Shown here: one piece after another, positions 19,111-28,194 of the stretch
Layout of the letters: every line of letters begins with the position of its first letter
Numbering within the stretch: position 1 is the stretch's first letter
Source: Acidimicrobiia bacterium
GTDB taxonomy: Bacteria; Actinomycetota; Acidimicrobiia; Acidimicrobiales; Aldehydirespiratoraceae
Assembly (NCBI GenBank): GCA_030432715.1
Contig: JAUIML010000005.1
Coordinates: forward strand, 1-47,520
Reading direction: 5' to 3'
DNA: 47,520 nt
Notes under the pieces: generated by a model
Database searches by the model: none
What the model was told of the DNA's origin: nothing
Seen by the model: the letters and a program-made list of their open reading frames with translations, nothing else
Translations under genes and position numbers: made by a program

Positions 19111-20126
19111 GGCAGCTCCTCCGTGCGGTGGCAGGCGGACTGTCCGTCGCGATCGGGCAGATCGCGCAGGTGGGGTCGCTCGTCGCGGCACCGGTCGATC
19201 GTGTACGGACAACGCGGGCTGAACGCGCACCCGCCGGGCAGGTTGACCACGCTCGGCGGGGTGCCGGGGATCGACTCGAGCCGCTCGAGCGGTCCGGTCA
19301 GGCGGGGCACGGACTGCATGAGACCCTGCGAGTACGGGTGAGCGGGCGCTGCGTAGAACGCGTCGGCCGTGCCGGTCTCGACGGCGCGCCCGGCGTACAT
19401 CATCAGGACCCGGTCGGCCACCGATGCGACCACACCGAGATCGTGGGTGATGAGCACCAGCCCCATCTTCGTGTCGGCCTGGATCTCCTTCAGCAGGTCC
19501 ATGATCTGGGCCTGCACCGTCACGTCGAGGGCCGTGGTCGGCTCGTCGGCGATCAGCACCTTGGGGTCGAGGGCCAGGGCCATCGCGATCATCGCCCGCT
19601 GGCGCATCCCGCCGGAGAACTCGTGGGGGTACTGACGGGCCCGGACGGCCGGGTTGGGGATCCCCACCCGGTCCATCAGGGCGATCGCCTGGTCCTTCGC
19701 GTCCCGGCGAGAGGCGCCCCGGTGGACCCGGAACGACTCGGCGATCTGCCAGCCGACCTTGTAGACGGGGTTGAGCGCGCTCAGGGGATCCTGGAAGATC
19801 ATCGCGATCTCGACGCCGCGGATGGTGTTGAGCATGGCCGGACGGGCACCGACGAGCTCGGTGCCGCGATAGCGGATGCTGCCGCCGGCGATCACGCCGG
19901 GAGGCATCGGGATGAGCCCCATGACGGCCTGGACCGAGACCGACTTGCCCGATCCCGATTCGCCGAGGATGGCGAGGGTCTCGCCGGCCTGAAGGTCCCA
20001 CGACACGTCGCTCACCGCCCGGACGACGCCGTCCTCGGTGTGGAACTCCACCGTCAGGTTCTGCACCTCCAACAGCGTCTCGTCGAGGCCGGGAGCGGTG
20101 GCGAACTGAGGATCGGTCATGGTCAT
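19107..20126 (-). CDS. oppD: Oligopeptide ABC transporter ATPase, OppD type
   Basis: A 339-residue ABC ATPase with Walker [10 protein letters not shown]-loop [11 protein letters not shown], signature [10 protein letters not shown], Walker [13 protein letters not shown], switch His in LITHDLGVV, and a C-terminal Cys-bearing [10 protein letters not shown] segment. It pairs with OppF at the cytoplasmic face of the OppBC permease. The ATG shares one base with the OppC TGA. A second ATG two codons in is possible. Confidence 0.95.
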   Translation of the reverse strand: MTMTDPQFATAPGLDETLLEVQNLTVEFHTEDGVVRAVSDVSWDLQAGETLAILGESGSGKSVSVQAVMGLIPMPPGVIAGGSIRYRGTELVGARPAMLNTIRGVEIAMIFQDPLSALNPVYKVGWQIAESFRVHRGASRRDAKDQAIALMDRVGIPNPAVRARQYPHEFSGGMRQRAMIAMALALDPKVLIADEPTTALDVTVQAQIMDLLKEIQADTKMGLVLITHDLGVVASVADRVLMMYAGRAVETGTADAFYAAPAHPYSQGLMQSVPRLTGPLERLESIPGTPPSVVNLPGGCAFSPRCPYTIDRCRDERPHLRDLPDRDGQSACHRTEELP

Positions 20127-21052
20127 CAGCGGAACCTCGGATCGAAGGCTTCGCGGAGCTGCTCACCCATCAGTACGAATGCCAGGCTGGCGAGCACGAG
20201 GTACAGGCCCGGGAACATCAGCAGGTGGGGCGACTGCTGCACCTTGTTGCCCGCCTCGTTGATCATGATCCCCCACGAGATCGAGTCGATCGGCAGCCCG
20301 ATGCCCAGGAACGACAACGTCGCCTCGACCGAGATCACCGAACCCATGGAGATCGTGGCGTAGACGAGGGTGGGAGCGACGGCGTTGGGGAGGATGTGGC
20401 GGGTGAGGATACGGAAGTCGGACGCTCCGAGGGCGCGGGCGGCCTGCACGTACTCGAGACCCTTCACCTGGAGCACGGTCGATCGGTACAGGCGCACGAC
20501 GGCCGGCCACCCGAGCGAACCGATGGCGACGGCCACGTGCCAGGTCTGGCGGCCCGCCTGGGTGGTGAGCGCGCTCAGGACGATGATGGCGCCGACCAGG
20601 TAGGGCAGGGCGAAGAAGCCGTCGGCCGTGCGGGAGATGACGGCATCGATCCAGCCGCCGTAGTAGCCGGCCAGCCCCCCGAGGAGAATGCCGAGCCCGA
20701 CCGTGATCATCGTCGCGAACAGGGCCACGGTGAGACTCACCCGTGCCCCGTGCGTGACCTGGGCGAAATAGTCGCAGCCCTGCACGTCGGTGCCGTACCA
20801 GTGCTCCGCCGACGGTGGCATCCGGTTGTCGCTGAGGAAGCAGTAGAGCCCGCTCGGGTCGTCGGGCGAGGGGGAGGGCCACACGTAGACGGCGGGGAAG
20901 ATGGCCATCGTCACGAAGACGAAGATCAGGACGCCGCTGATCCAGAACAGCTTCTTCTTGCGAAGGATCTTCCAGGCGTCGTTCCAGAAGGTGCGCGGAT
21001 CGCCCACCGCCTCGGCCTCGTACCTGCCGTCGACCATGCCGGTGTCACTCAT
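20126..21052 (-). CDS. oppC: Oligopeptide ABC transporter permease, OppC type
   Basis: A 308-residue integral membrane permease with the N-terminal membrane segment typical of OppC, then the binding-protein-dependent permease domain whose EAA loop ([20 protein letters not shown]) contacts the ATPases. The ATG overlaps the OppB stop by 8 bp. In-frame codons upstream lie inside oppB and were not used. Confidence 0.94.
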   Translation of the reverse strand: MSDTGMVDGRYEAEAVGDPRTFWNDAWKILRKKKLFWISGVLIFVFVTMAIFPAVYVWPSPSPDDPSGLYCFLSDNRMPPSAEHWYGTDVQGCDYFAQVTHGARVSLTVALFATMITVGLGILLGGLAGYYGGWIDAVISRTADGFFALPYLVGAIIVLSALTTQAGRQTWHVAVAIGSLGWPAVVRLYRSTVLQVKGLEYVQAARALGASDFRILTRHILPNAVAPTLVYATISMGSVISVEATLSFLGIGLPIDSISWGIMINEAGNKVQQSPHLLMFPGLYLVLASLAFVLMGEQLREAFDPRFR

Positions 21053-21971
21053 AGCGGATCCTCGGGTCGAGCCATGCATAGAGCATGTCGACGATCAGGT
21101 TGATGACCAGATAGGCCATCACCAGGAAGATCGAGATGCCGGTGATGATGGTGTTGTCGCGTTGGATCACCGCCCGGGTGATCTGAAAGCCGATCCCCGG
21201 GATGTTGAACACCGACTCGGTGACGATCGTGCCCCCGAGCAGGGCTCCGAGGTCGATCGCGAGCACCGTGAGCACGGGGATCATCGCATTGCGCATGCCG
21301 TGCACGGCGAACACCCGACGTTCGCCCAGGCCCTTGGCCCGAGCCGTGCGCAGGAAGTCCTCACGACCCACATCGAGCAGGGTCGCTCTCATGAGTCTCG
21401 CCGTCACCGCCATGATCGAGGTCGCGATGACGAGCGAGGGCAGGACGTAGCTCCACAGGCCGTCGTTGATGCCCTGCACCGGGAAGATGTCCCACTTCAC
21501 CCCCAGATACACCTGAGCGAGGAGGCCGAGCACGAAGGGCGGGACCGACAGCATGATCAGGGTGACCACGAGGAAGCCGTTGTCGAACCAGGTGTCCTTC
21601 TTGCGGGCCATCATGACGCCGAGAGGGATGGCCAGGACGGCCTGGAACAGCACCGACAGGCCGGCGAGGCGCAGGGTGCGGGGCAGCGCCTCGCGGAAGA
21701 TGTCGTTGATGGGGCGCTGGGTGGCGATCGAGTCGCCGAGGTCGAAGCGCAGCACGTCGCCCATGTAGAGGAAGTACTGCTTGAAGATCGGCTCGTTGAG
21801 GTGGTAGCGCTCTTCGTAGTTGGCCCGCAACGTGTCGGGGATACGGCGCTCGCCGAACTGGGCCTGCACGGGATCGCCCGGGATCAGACGGATCACCAGG
21901 AAGATCAGCAGCGTCGTGATGAAGAAGACCGGGATGAGCTGGAGCACCCGTCGGATGAAGTAGCGAAACAT
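21045..21971 (-). CDS. oppB: Oligopeptide ABC transporter permease, OppB type
   Basis: A 308-residue permease beginning MFRYFIRRVLQLIPVFFITT, as in most OppB/DppB proteins, with PGDP after the first membrane segment and the EAA loop DFLRTARAKGLGERRVF. It is separated from oppA by 95 bp containing a strong hairpin, so permease expression may be set below that of the binding protein. Confidence 0.95.
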   Translation of the reverse strand: MFRYFIRRVLQLIPVFFITTLLIFLVIRLIPGDPVQAQFGERRIPDTLRANYEERYHLNEPIFKQYFLYMGDVLRFDLGDSIATQRPINDIFREALPRTLRLAGLSVLFQAVLAIPLGVMMARKKDTWFDNGFLVVTLIMLSVPPFVLGLLAQVYLGVKWDIFPVQGINDGLWSYVLPSLVIATSIMAVTARLMRATLLDVGREDFLRTARAKGLGERRVFAVHGMRNAMIPVLTVLAIDLGALLGGTIVTESVFNIPGIGFQITRAVIQRDNTIITGISIFLVMAYLVINLIVDMLYAWLDPRIRYE

Positions 21972-22010
21972 TGGGTGGACAACACCGGTTGAGGAGTCCG
22001 TGAAAAGTGG

Positions 22011-22048
22011 GGCGGCCGGGGCGAGGGGAAACCCTCGCCCCGGCCGCC
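22011..22048. terminator. Perfect 17-bp hairpin between oppA and oppB
   Basis: Arms GGCGGCCGGGGCGAGGG (22011-22027) and its exact complement (22032-22048) enclose a 4-nt loop, GAAA on plus and UUUC in the opp transcript. There is no T tract. It probably protects the 3' end of a processed oppA mRNA and/or terminates part of the transcripts, giving excess binding protein over permease. Confidence 0.75.
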
Positions 22049-22066
22049 ATCACATCACATCAGGCC

Positions 22067-23758
22067 TCAGGCCGTCGGCTGCACCTGCTCGAGGAGCGTG
22101 AAGCCGAACACCGAGTAGACGACGTTGTCAACGGAGTCGTTGTAGACCCGCTGACCACGACCGAAGTAGATCGGCGCGACCGGGACGTCCTCGCAGAGGA
22201 CCTCCTGGGCGGTGGCCAGGGCCGGGAAGCCCTCTTCTTCGGTCTGAGCCGAGTTGAACTCGACGATCGCGGCGTCGAATGCCTCGCTGGCGTAGCCGGT
22301 GTAGTTGTCGCTCGAATCGCTGCCGTAGAGCGGCGCCAGGAAGTTGGAGGCCGACGGCGCATCCCAACCCCAACCGAGGCGGAACGGACCATCGACGCCC
22401 TCATCGCTCTGGAGCACGTCGAGGTACGGCGAGAACTCCTGGGCGACGAAGTCAGCCTCGATGCCGAGGATCTGGAGCCAGCCATTGGCCACGGCCTGGG
22501 TCCAGTCCTCGTGACCGCCACCACTGTTGAAGTAGATGGTCACCTGGTTGCCCTCGATGCCACCGGCACCGTCGAACAGCTCCTTGGCGAGATCCGGATC
22601 GTAGGTCGCGTTGGCGCATTCGCCGATGGCGCCCGGGGCCAGCGGCGGCACGAAGCCGGTCGCCGGAGCACGGGTGCCCGCGAAGATCTCTTCCATGATC
22701 GTGGGACGATCGATGGCGAGCGACAGGGCACGACGGATGTCGACATTGTCGAACGGCGGCGTGTTGTTCGGGAAGCCGAGGTAGGTGAACGAGCCGACGG
22801 CGACGTCGATGTAGTTGCCGTTGAAGTCGTCCTCCGCGGTGGTGATGTTCTCCGGCGGGACGTCGGAGATGTCGAGCGCACCGTCCTGGGCGGTCAGGTA
22901 CATGGTCTCGACCGAGTCGAAGATCTGGAAGTTGATCTCGTCGGCGATGCCCGGGGTGCCGTAGTAGCCGTCGTAGCGCACCAGGTCGATGCCCACGTCG
23001 TGCTGCCAGGTCCCGTCCATCATGTAGGGACCGTTGCCCACGGGGGCGTCGGAGTAGCCGTCACCGCCGGCTTCGACGGCCGAGAGGTCGACCGGCGAGA
23101 ACACGGGGTGGGCCATGATCTTCGGGATGATCGGGTTGGGCGCCGCCAGGGTGATCACCAGGGTGGTGTCGTCGGGCGCGGCGAGACCGGTGATCTCCGG
23201 AGCTTCACCCGCGTCGACCTCGGTCCAGCCCTCGATCTGGGCCACGTAGTAGCCGTGGTACGAGACGTCGGACAGGTTGTCGGGGTTGGCCACACGGTTG
23301 AACGCGTCGATGAACGACTGGGCGGTCACCGGGTTTCCGTTGTGGAACGTGACGTCGTCGCGCAGGGTGAAGGTCCACTCCGTCTTGTCGTCGTTGGCCG
23401 ACCATTCGGTGGCCACGGCGGGAACGGGGCTGAGGTCCTCCGAGTAGTCGGTCAGACCGTCGAACAGCAGACGAGCGACTTCGAAGCCCTCGGAGTCCTG
23501 CGTGTTGAACGAGTCGATCCACGAGGGCTCGACGATGCCGTAGGAGACGGATCCGCCAGCGGTGGTCTCGCCACCGGTGCCTTCACCCTCGCCTTCGCCT
23601 TCGCCTTCACCCTCGCCGTCACCTTCGCCGTCACCATCGCCATCACCATCGGTCTGGCCGGTGTCGGTTGCGTCGTCGCTGTCGTCGTCGCCACAGGCGG
23701 CGGCGATCAGCGAGAACGCCATGAGAATCGCCAGCAGGCCGGCGAGCTTCTTGGACAT
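22067..23758 (-). CDS. oppA: Oligopeptide-binding lipoprotein, OppA/DppA type
   Basis: A 563-residue family-5 solute-binding lipoprotein: signal MSKKLAGLLAILMAFSLIAA with lipid-anchored Cys22, then an unusual acidic linker of alternating Gly and Asp/Glu at about residues 38-60, then the two-lobed SBP_bac_5 domain (LLFDGLTDYSEDLSPVPA, WTFTLRDDVTFHNGNPVTA). It captures peptides outside the cell for OppBCDF. A strong ribosome site, AAGGAG, stands before the ATG. The linker is encoded by degenerate 6-bp repeats. Confidence 0.93.
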   Translation of the reverse strand: MSKKLAGLLAILMAFSLIAAACGDDDSDDATDTGQTDGDGDGDGEGDGEGEGEGEGEGEGTGGETTAGGSVSYGIVEPSWIDSFNTQDSEGFEVARLLFDGLTDYSEDLSPVPAVATEWSANDDKTEWTFTLRDDVTFHNGNPVTAQSFIDAFNRVANPDNLSDVSYHGYYVAQIEGWTEVDAGEAPEITGLAAPDDTTLVITLAAPNPIIPKIMAHPVFSPVDLSAVEAGGDGYSDAPVGNGPYMMDGTWQHDVGIDLVRYDGYYGTPGIADEINFQIFDSVETMYLTAQDGALDISDVPPENITTAEDDFNGNYIDVAVGSFTYLGFPNNTPPFDNVDIRRALSLAIDRPTIMEEIFAGTRAPATGFVPPLAPGAIGECANATYDPDLAKELFDGAGGIEGNQVTIYFNSGGGHEDWTQAVANGWLQILGIEADFVAQEFSPYLDVLQSDEGVDGPFRLGWGWDAPSASNFLAPLYGSDSSDNYTGYASEAFDAAIVEFNSAQTEEEGFPALATAQEVLCEDVPVAPIYFGRGQRVYNDSVDNVVYSVFGFTLLEQVQPTA

Positions 23759-24112
23759 GTTTCTCCTTTGTCGCTTCCCGTCACCGAGCCCCTCCAGACA
23801 GTGTCCTCTCGGACAACTGACTCAGCACGGCACGCAGAAGTCACTTACGTCGTAGGCAGAGGAAGATAGTTGGCAAATTCGCCCGCGAGAACGATCGGCG
23901 GGAAACCGAAACGTCGGGTTCACAAAGCGAGCAGGCCACCCTCGCACCCACCGGGCCCGGGCGAGGGATCCGCTTTCCCCACCAGTACAGCCAAAACGCC
24001 GTTTCCGATCGAACGATCGCGTGGCGTTCGGACTCGTTGACGGCGCGAATCGCCACGAAAAAGAAAACCGGACCGAACCGCGTTCATTCGCCTTCGGGGG
24101 CCCGACGCCGGC
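23759..24112. other. 354-bp intergenic region upstream of oppA
   Basis: No gene is supported here. It must contain the oppA promoter and the end of the sulfatase transcript. Visible symmetry: CCCTCGC/GCGAGGG (23939-23945, 23961-23967) around the palindrome CCGGGCCCGG; and AACGCC/GGCGTT (23995-24000, 24023-24028) enclosing two CGATCG palindromes (24006-24011, 24014-24019). These may be terminator or operator elements. On the minus strand TTGCCA (23872-23877) followed 16 bp later by TACGAC is a weak promoter candidate. Local AT content is higher than in the genes around it. Confidence 0.5.
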
Positions 24113-26440
24113 TCACTCGTACCGGGTGCCGGTCTCGCGCATGAACTCGAGGAAACGGACCCCCGCGTCGGCCGCGAGCTCCCCCGGCCGGTAGGTCGCA
24201 CCGTGGAGCGTGCCCGAGTAGGGGAACACGCCATGGCGCTCGTAGACCTCCCAGCTGACGGGCGAGCGACGATCGATGCCGACGTCGATGCCCTCGAACG
24301 GCGCCATCGCCATGAGGACGGGCAGGTCCGCGGCCTCGCCCACTTGCACACCGCCGACGGAGATCACCGCGTTGCACCGGAAGTCGCCGGCCCACTCCAT
24401 CCGCAACGAGATCAGTTCGGTGCCGGCCGCGACCTCACCGCCGTCGACCACCGTCATGTCGCCATAGCCGTTGAACGCAAAGAAAAGTCGGCCGTCCTCG
24501 ATGTAGAGCGCGTAGCCGCCGCCCTGGTCGCCGTGGGCGACGAGCATGCCCTGATCGCCCACGGCGTAGTCGAGGTCGACGTCGACCACGAAGTCGCGCG
24601 CGTAGATGAGCTGGAGGGCGCGCCACCGCTCGAGGGTCGGCATGCCCGGTCGGATGCGAACGTCGGCGACGAAGTCGTCGTCGCTGGGCGGCTTCTGGAT
24701 CATCTTGACGAAGTTGCCCTCGTCGAGGGGGTACACCTGATTGGCCCACGCCGCCTCGTCGAAGGCCTCCTGGAGTTCGGCGAGCTTCTCCGGGTGCTCG
24801 GCGGCCAGGTCTCGCGATTCCGACGGATCCTCGGCCAGATGATGGAGCTCCCACTGCTCCTCGGAGAAGGGGGTGCGGGGTTGACGGAGGGTCACCGCCG
24901 ACCATCCCTCGCGGTAGAACCCGCGGTTGCCGATCATCTCGTAGTACTGCTCGGGGTGGGTCGACGCCGCCTCGGCGTCGCCCATCGTCGCCACGAAGCT
25001 GGCGCCGGCCGGCGCCGGGAGCGGCTGACCGTCCTTCACGGTCGGGATCTCCACGCCCGTCATCTCGGCGAGGGTGGGCAGAAGGTCGGTGATGTGCTGG
25101 TACTGCCGCCGGATCTCGCCGGCTGACGCCAGGCCATCGGGCCAGTGGACGATGAACGGCACCTGATGGCCACCCTGGAAGGTGTTGATCTTGTACATCC
25201 GCAGCGGCGTGTTCGACACCATCGCCCAGCCCATCGGGTAGTGGGGCAGGGTCTGCGGCCCGCCCATGATGTCCAGCCGCGAGTGGTCCTTGTCGATGTC
25301 TTCGAGGCCGCTTTCGCGGGTCTGGGCGAGGAGGGTCCGGAAGTACTGGCTGGTGCCGTCGTACTGGCCCTCTCGTGAGCCGCCGTTGTCGGAGGTGAAC
25401 ACGATGATGGTGTTGTCCCACTCCCCCATCGCCTCGAGGTGGGCGCGGAGGCGGCCGACGCTCTGGTCGATCGAGTCGACCATGCCCGCGAAGATCTCCA
25501 TGTAGCGGGCGAACGTCTCCCGCTGCACGTCGGTGAGTTCGTCCCACGCGGTGACCTCGTGGAGCACCTCGGAGTTGCGCGGCGGCAGCACCGTGTCGTC
25601 CGGCACGACGCCCAGCTTCTTTTGACGGGCGAACCGCTGCTCGCGGATCCGGTCCCAGCCGGCGTCGTACATGCCCCGGTACTTCTCCATGTCCTCCTGC
25701 TTGGCCTGGAGCGGGGCGTGGACGGCACCGTGCGCGTAGTAGAGGAAGAAGGGCTTGGTCGGGTGCGAGGAACGGACCTCGTCGATCATCGTGATCGCGT
25801 GCTCGGTCAGATCATCGGTGAAGTAGTAGTCGTCCGGGTACTGGTCGACCGGGACATGGTGGTTGTCCTCGTAGAGCCGGTGGGGCTGATGGAAGTTGGT
25901 GAAGCCGTCGAGGATCCCGTAGTAGCGGTCGAACCCCTTCTGCAGCGGCCAGCTGTGGCGCGGGCCGGCCTCGCTCAGGCTCGAGTCCTTGCACAGGTGC
26001 CACTTGCCGACCATCAACGACGCCCACCCGTTGTCGCGGTAGAGCTCGGCCATCGTGACCGCGTTGTCGCGGATCTCGTGGGCGTAGCCGGGAAAGCCCG
26101 GGTCGCTGTGGGCGACGTGGCCCATGCCGGCCAGATGGTGGTTGAGCCCCGTCAGCATCGACGCACGGGTCGGCGAACACATCGGGTTCACGTGGAAGTT
26201 CGTGTAGCGCACGCCTCCGGCCGCCAACGCATCGAGTTCGGGCGTGTCGATCTCGCTGCCGTAGCACCCGAGGTCGGCGAAGCCGAGGTCGTCGGCCAGC
26301 ATCACGATGATGTTGGGGGCACCGGGGGGTGCTGTCGGTTGGGCGGGCCAGTCGGGCTCCGAGGTCGAGAAGATCTTCCCGACGGTGCCGCCGAAGCCGG
26401 CGTAGGGGGCGGTCGGGTCGTCGGGGCGCTCGCTGCTCAC
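24113..26440 (-). CDS. Arylsulfatase, AtsA-like
   Basis: A 775-residue type I sulfatase of the long AtsA kind. The metal site begins at [11 protein letters not shown]; the catalytic motif is C88-S-P-T-R followed by ASMLTG, where Cys must be converted to formylglycine. VGKWHLC and FTSDNGG are further conserved sulfatase segments. An extra C-terminal part of about 200 residues follows, as in mycobacterial AtsA. There is no signal peptide, so it should be cytoplasmic. The GTG start is 18 bp past the methyltransferase stop; TAGAAA 7 nt upstream could give it its own leaderless start. No formylglycine-generating enzyme is in the window. Confidence 0.92.
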   Translation of the reverse strand: MSSERPDDPTAPYAGFGGTVGKIFSTSEPDWPAQPTAPPGAPNIIVMLADDLGFADLGCYGSEIDTPELDALAAGGVRYTNFHVNPMCSPTRASMLTGLNHHLAGMGHVAHSDPGFPGYAHEIRDNAVTMAELYRDNGWASLMVGKWHLCKDSSLSEAGPRHSWPLQKGFDRYYGILDGFTNFHQPHRLYEDNHHVPVDQYPDDYYFTDDLTEHAITMIDEVRSSHPTKPFFLYYAHGAVHAPLQAKQEDMEKYRGMYDAGWDRIREQRFARQKKLGVVPDDTVLPPRNSEVLHEVTAWDELTDVQRETFARYMEIFAGMVDSIDQSVGRLRAHLEAMGEWDNTIIVFTSDNGGSREGQYDGTSQYFRTLLAQTRESGLEDIDKDHSRLDIMGGPQTLPHYPMGWAMVSNTPLRMYKINTFQGGHQVPFIVHWPDGLASAGEIRRQYQHITDLLPTLAEMTGVEIPTVKDGQPLPAPAGASFVATMGDAEAASTHPEQYYEMIGNRGFYREGWSAVTLRQPRTPFSEEQWELHHLAEDPSESRDLAAEHPEKLAELQEAFDEAAWANQVYPLDEGNFVKMIQKPPSDDDFVADVRIRPGMPTLERWRALQLIYARDFVVDVDLDYAVGDQGMLVAHGDQGGGYALYIEDGRLFFAFNGYGDMTVVDGGEVAAGTELISLRMEWAGDFRCNAVISVGGVQVGEAADLPVLMAMAPFEGIDVGIDRRSPVSWEVYERHGVFPYSGTLHGATYRPGELAADAGVRFLEFMRETGTRYE

Positions 26441-26458
26441 GCGCCCGTTTCTACTCGG

Positions 26459-27079
26459 TCAGGCCCGCACCGCCCAGACGGCGAAGAGGGGGTCGCCGCG
26501 ATGCGTCACCGGGGTTCGGCGCTCCACCGCGGGTTCGTGCCACACGTCCGCGAGGCGAAAGTACTCGGCAACGATCCTCGTGTGGGCCTCGTCGCTGTTG
26601 GCCAGCCAGCCCCGGATCGCCTTGGTCGGGAAACACCGGTTGGAGAACGTGCAAACGAACCGGCCGCCCGGGCGCAGCACGCGGGCCACGTCACGCACCA
26701 CGTCGATGGGCCGGACGAGATAGTCGATCGACACGCAGCAGACCGCGTCGTCGAACGAACCGTCGGCGAAGGGCAGCACCGGATCGGCGTTGAGGTCGTG
26801 GACGGTGCGTGCCGCCGCGACCGGGTTGGCGTCGAGCTCGGCCGGGTTCATCCCCAGCACGTGGAGCCGCTGCGGCGGCGTCTCGAAGTGCGACACCCAC
26901 GACGACATGAGGTCGAGGACCTCACCGTCGATGCCCAACTCGGTGTAGAGCGCACCCACCGCGGCGATGGCCGCATCGTCGATGTGGGTGACGAGGCGAG
27001 CCGGCTCGTAGAACGCGGGATCGTCGGGGTCCTGGCGGTCGAAGAAGCCGGCCGGGAAGCGATCGTGGGGGTCGCTCAC
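26459..27079 (-). CDS. Class I SAM-dependent methyltransferase-like protein
   Basis: A 206-residue protein resembling methyltransferase domain 11: the weak motif I region is EVLDLMSSWVSHF, then DLNADPVLPFADGSFDDAVCCVSIDYL and DVARVLRPGGRFVCTFSNR. The Gly-rich loop of motif I is degenerate, so SAM binding is likely but not certain. The substrate is unknown. The GTG start overlaps the SDR stop in GTGA, so it is translationally coupled to that gene. Confidence 0.75.
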   Translation of the reverse strand: MSDPHDRFPAGFFDRQDPDDPAFYEPARLVTHIDDAAIAAVGALYTELGIDGEVLDLMSSWVSHFETPPQRLHVLGMNPAELDANPVAAARTVHDLNADPVLPFADGSFDDAVCCVSIDYLVRPIDVVRDVARVLRPGGRFVCTFSNRCFPTKAIRGWLANSDEAHTRIVAEYFRLADVWHEPAVERRTPVTHRGDPLFAVWAVRA

Positions 27080-27999
27080 CGCGGCAGGATGGTCTCGCCG
27101 GTGAGGTCTTCGCTCACGGCCCACAGGGTCTCGATGGCCCGGTCCATCCCCAGTCGCCGCAGGATCGGGAGACGCACCGGGTTGCCCGTGTTCATCCAAC
27201 GCGGCCCGTAGAACTCGCCGCCGGCCGCGCTCGGATCGGTGGCCGCCCGCAGCTGGGGAAGCGCACCACGCGCCGCACTCATGCCGGTGCTGCTCGCCAT
27301 CGCGTGGAACACCCTGGCCAGGATCTTCCCGTCGGAGTTCTCGACACTGGTGGCCTGGAGGTCGGTGTCACTCAGACCGGGGTGAGCGATCAGACTCTCG
27401 ACCGGCCACCCCTCGGCGCGCAGCAGCCGGTCGAGTCCGATGCCGAAGTGCCAGTTCGCAAGCTTCGAGCGGCCGTAGGCCTTCCAGTCGCCGTAACCCC
27501 TCTCCATCTCGACATCGTCGGGGTCGACGGCGCGCCCGACATGGTGGGCGGTCGAGGTGACGGTGACGACCCGGGCGTCGCCGGCCGCGCGGAGTGCGGG
27601 CAGGAGTCGGGCGGTGAACGTCCAGTGACCGAGATGGTTCACGCCGAACTGCATCTCGTGGCCATCGGCCGTGAGGGTCCGGGGGATGCCCATCACCCCG
27701 GCGTTGTTGACGAGCACGTCGATCGCAGGGTGGGCCGAGACGATCGCGCCGGCCGCCTCCTTCGTCTGCTCCTGCGACCCCAGGTCGAGGGCGACGATCT
27801 CGAGCGCAGCCTCGGGGTGCGAGCCACGGATGTCATCGGCCGCGGCCGCCGCCTTGTCCTGGTTGCGGGCGGCCATGACCACCAGGGCCCCGGCGCCGGC
27901 CAAGGCCCGGGCGGTCTCGAGCCCGAGCCCACCGTTCGCACCGGTGACCACCGCAACACGTCCGGTCTGGTCGGGGATGTCGTTCGCGGTCCAGGGCAT
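27076..27999 (-). CDS. Short-chain dehydrogenase/reductase, retinol-dehydrogenase-like
   Basis: A 307-residue SDR: cofactor motif TGANGGLG, NNAG, Ser in TSTAHHVG and the catalytic YGRSK. Typical of the retinol-dehydrogenase-like group, which oxidises or reduces alcohols and ketones with NAD(P). The substrate is unknown. The start MPWTANDIPDQTGRVAVVTG fits family length. On the minus strand TAGGCT ends 5 nt before the ATG with no Shine-Dalgarno sequence. The methyltransferase is coupled downstream. Confidence 0.9.
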   Translation of the reverse strand: MPWTANDIPDQTGRVAVVTGANGGLGLETARALAGAGALVVMAARNQDKAAAAADDIRGSHPEAALEIVALDLGSQEQTKEAAGAIVSAHPAIDVLVNNAGVMGIPRTLTADGHEMQFGVNHLGHWTFTARLLPALRAAGDARVVTVTSTAHHVGRAVDPDDVEMERGYGDWKAYGRSKLANWHFGIGLDRLLRAEGWPVESLIAHPGLSDTDLQATSVENSDGKILARVFHAMASSTGMSAARGALPQLRAATDPSAAGGEFYGPRWMNTGNPVRLPILRRLGMDRAIETLWAVSEDLTGETILPR

Positions 28000-28037
28000 G
28001 CCACAGCCTAGGAGCGCGACCCGCGCCCGGACACGAC

Positions 28038-28152
28038 GATGGCGCCCCCCGTGGGAAGCGCCATCGACGTCCGATCCCCCAATCGGACATCTCACTTGCC
28101 GCCATGCGGCGGATCACTTGCCGCCATGCGGCGGACCCCGGAAACTCCCGGG
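28038..28152 (+). ncRNA. Candidate structured RNA resembling actinobacterial 6C RNA
   Basis: Two adjacent hairpins carry C-rich loops: GATGGCG/CGCCATC (28038-28044, 28059-28065) with a loop starting CCCCCC, and GTCCGAT/ATCGGAC (28069-28075, 28082-28088) with loop CCCCCA. Paired stem-loops with runs of about six C are the defining feature of the 6C RNA of actinobacteria, known as sRNA B11 in mycobacteria. Two tandem 22-bp hairpin repeats and CCCGG/CCGGG (28137-28141, 28148-28152) follow. The strand is assigned from the C-rich loops. The second loop has five C rather than six, and no clear promoter was found. Alternative: a multi-hairpin terminator for the amidohydrolase gene. Confidence 0.55.
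28092..28135. repeat. Two perfect tandem 22-bp repeats, each a hairpin
   Basis: The 22-bp unit starts TCACTTGCCGCC and ends ATGCGGCGGA and is repeated twice without a gap or mismatch. Each copy folds as GCCGC-CAT-GCGGC. The exact identity suggests a recent duplication or selection on a repeated structure downstream of the two C-loop hairpins. Confidence 0.85.
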
Positions 28153-28194
28153 CAGCTGAGCTATGTGGTCACACTACCGCACCCCGCGGTCGAT

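Noticed and set aside
23920-24351. A minus-strand frame reaching into the oppA upstream region.
   Set aside because: It runs out of phase through the sulfatase 3' end and shows no domain or credible start.
28092-28135. A two-unit CRISPR-like repeat.
   Set aside because: The units are directly adjacent with no spacer, only two copies exist, and no cas gene is present.
28120-28180. tRNA-like words (for example CAGCTGAGCTATGTGG) in the amidohydrolase-SDR spacer.
   Set aside because: No acceptor, anticodon and T arms could be assembled on either strand.
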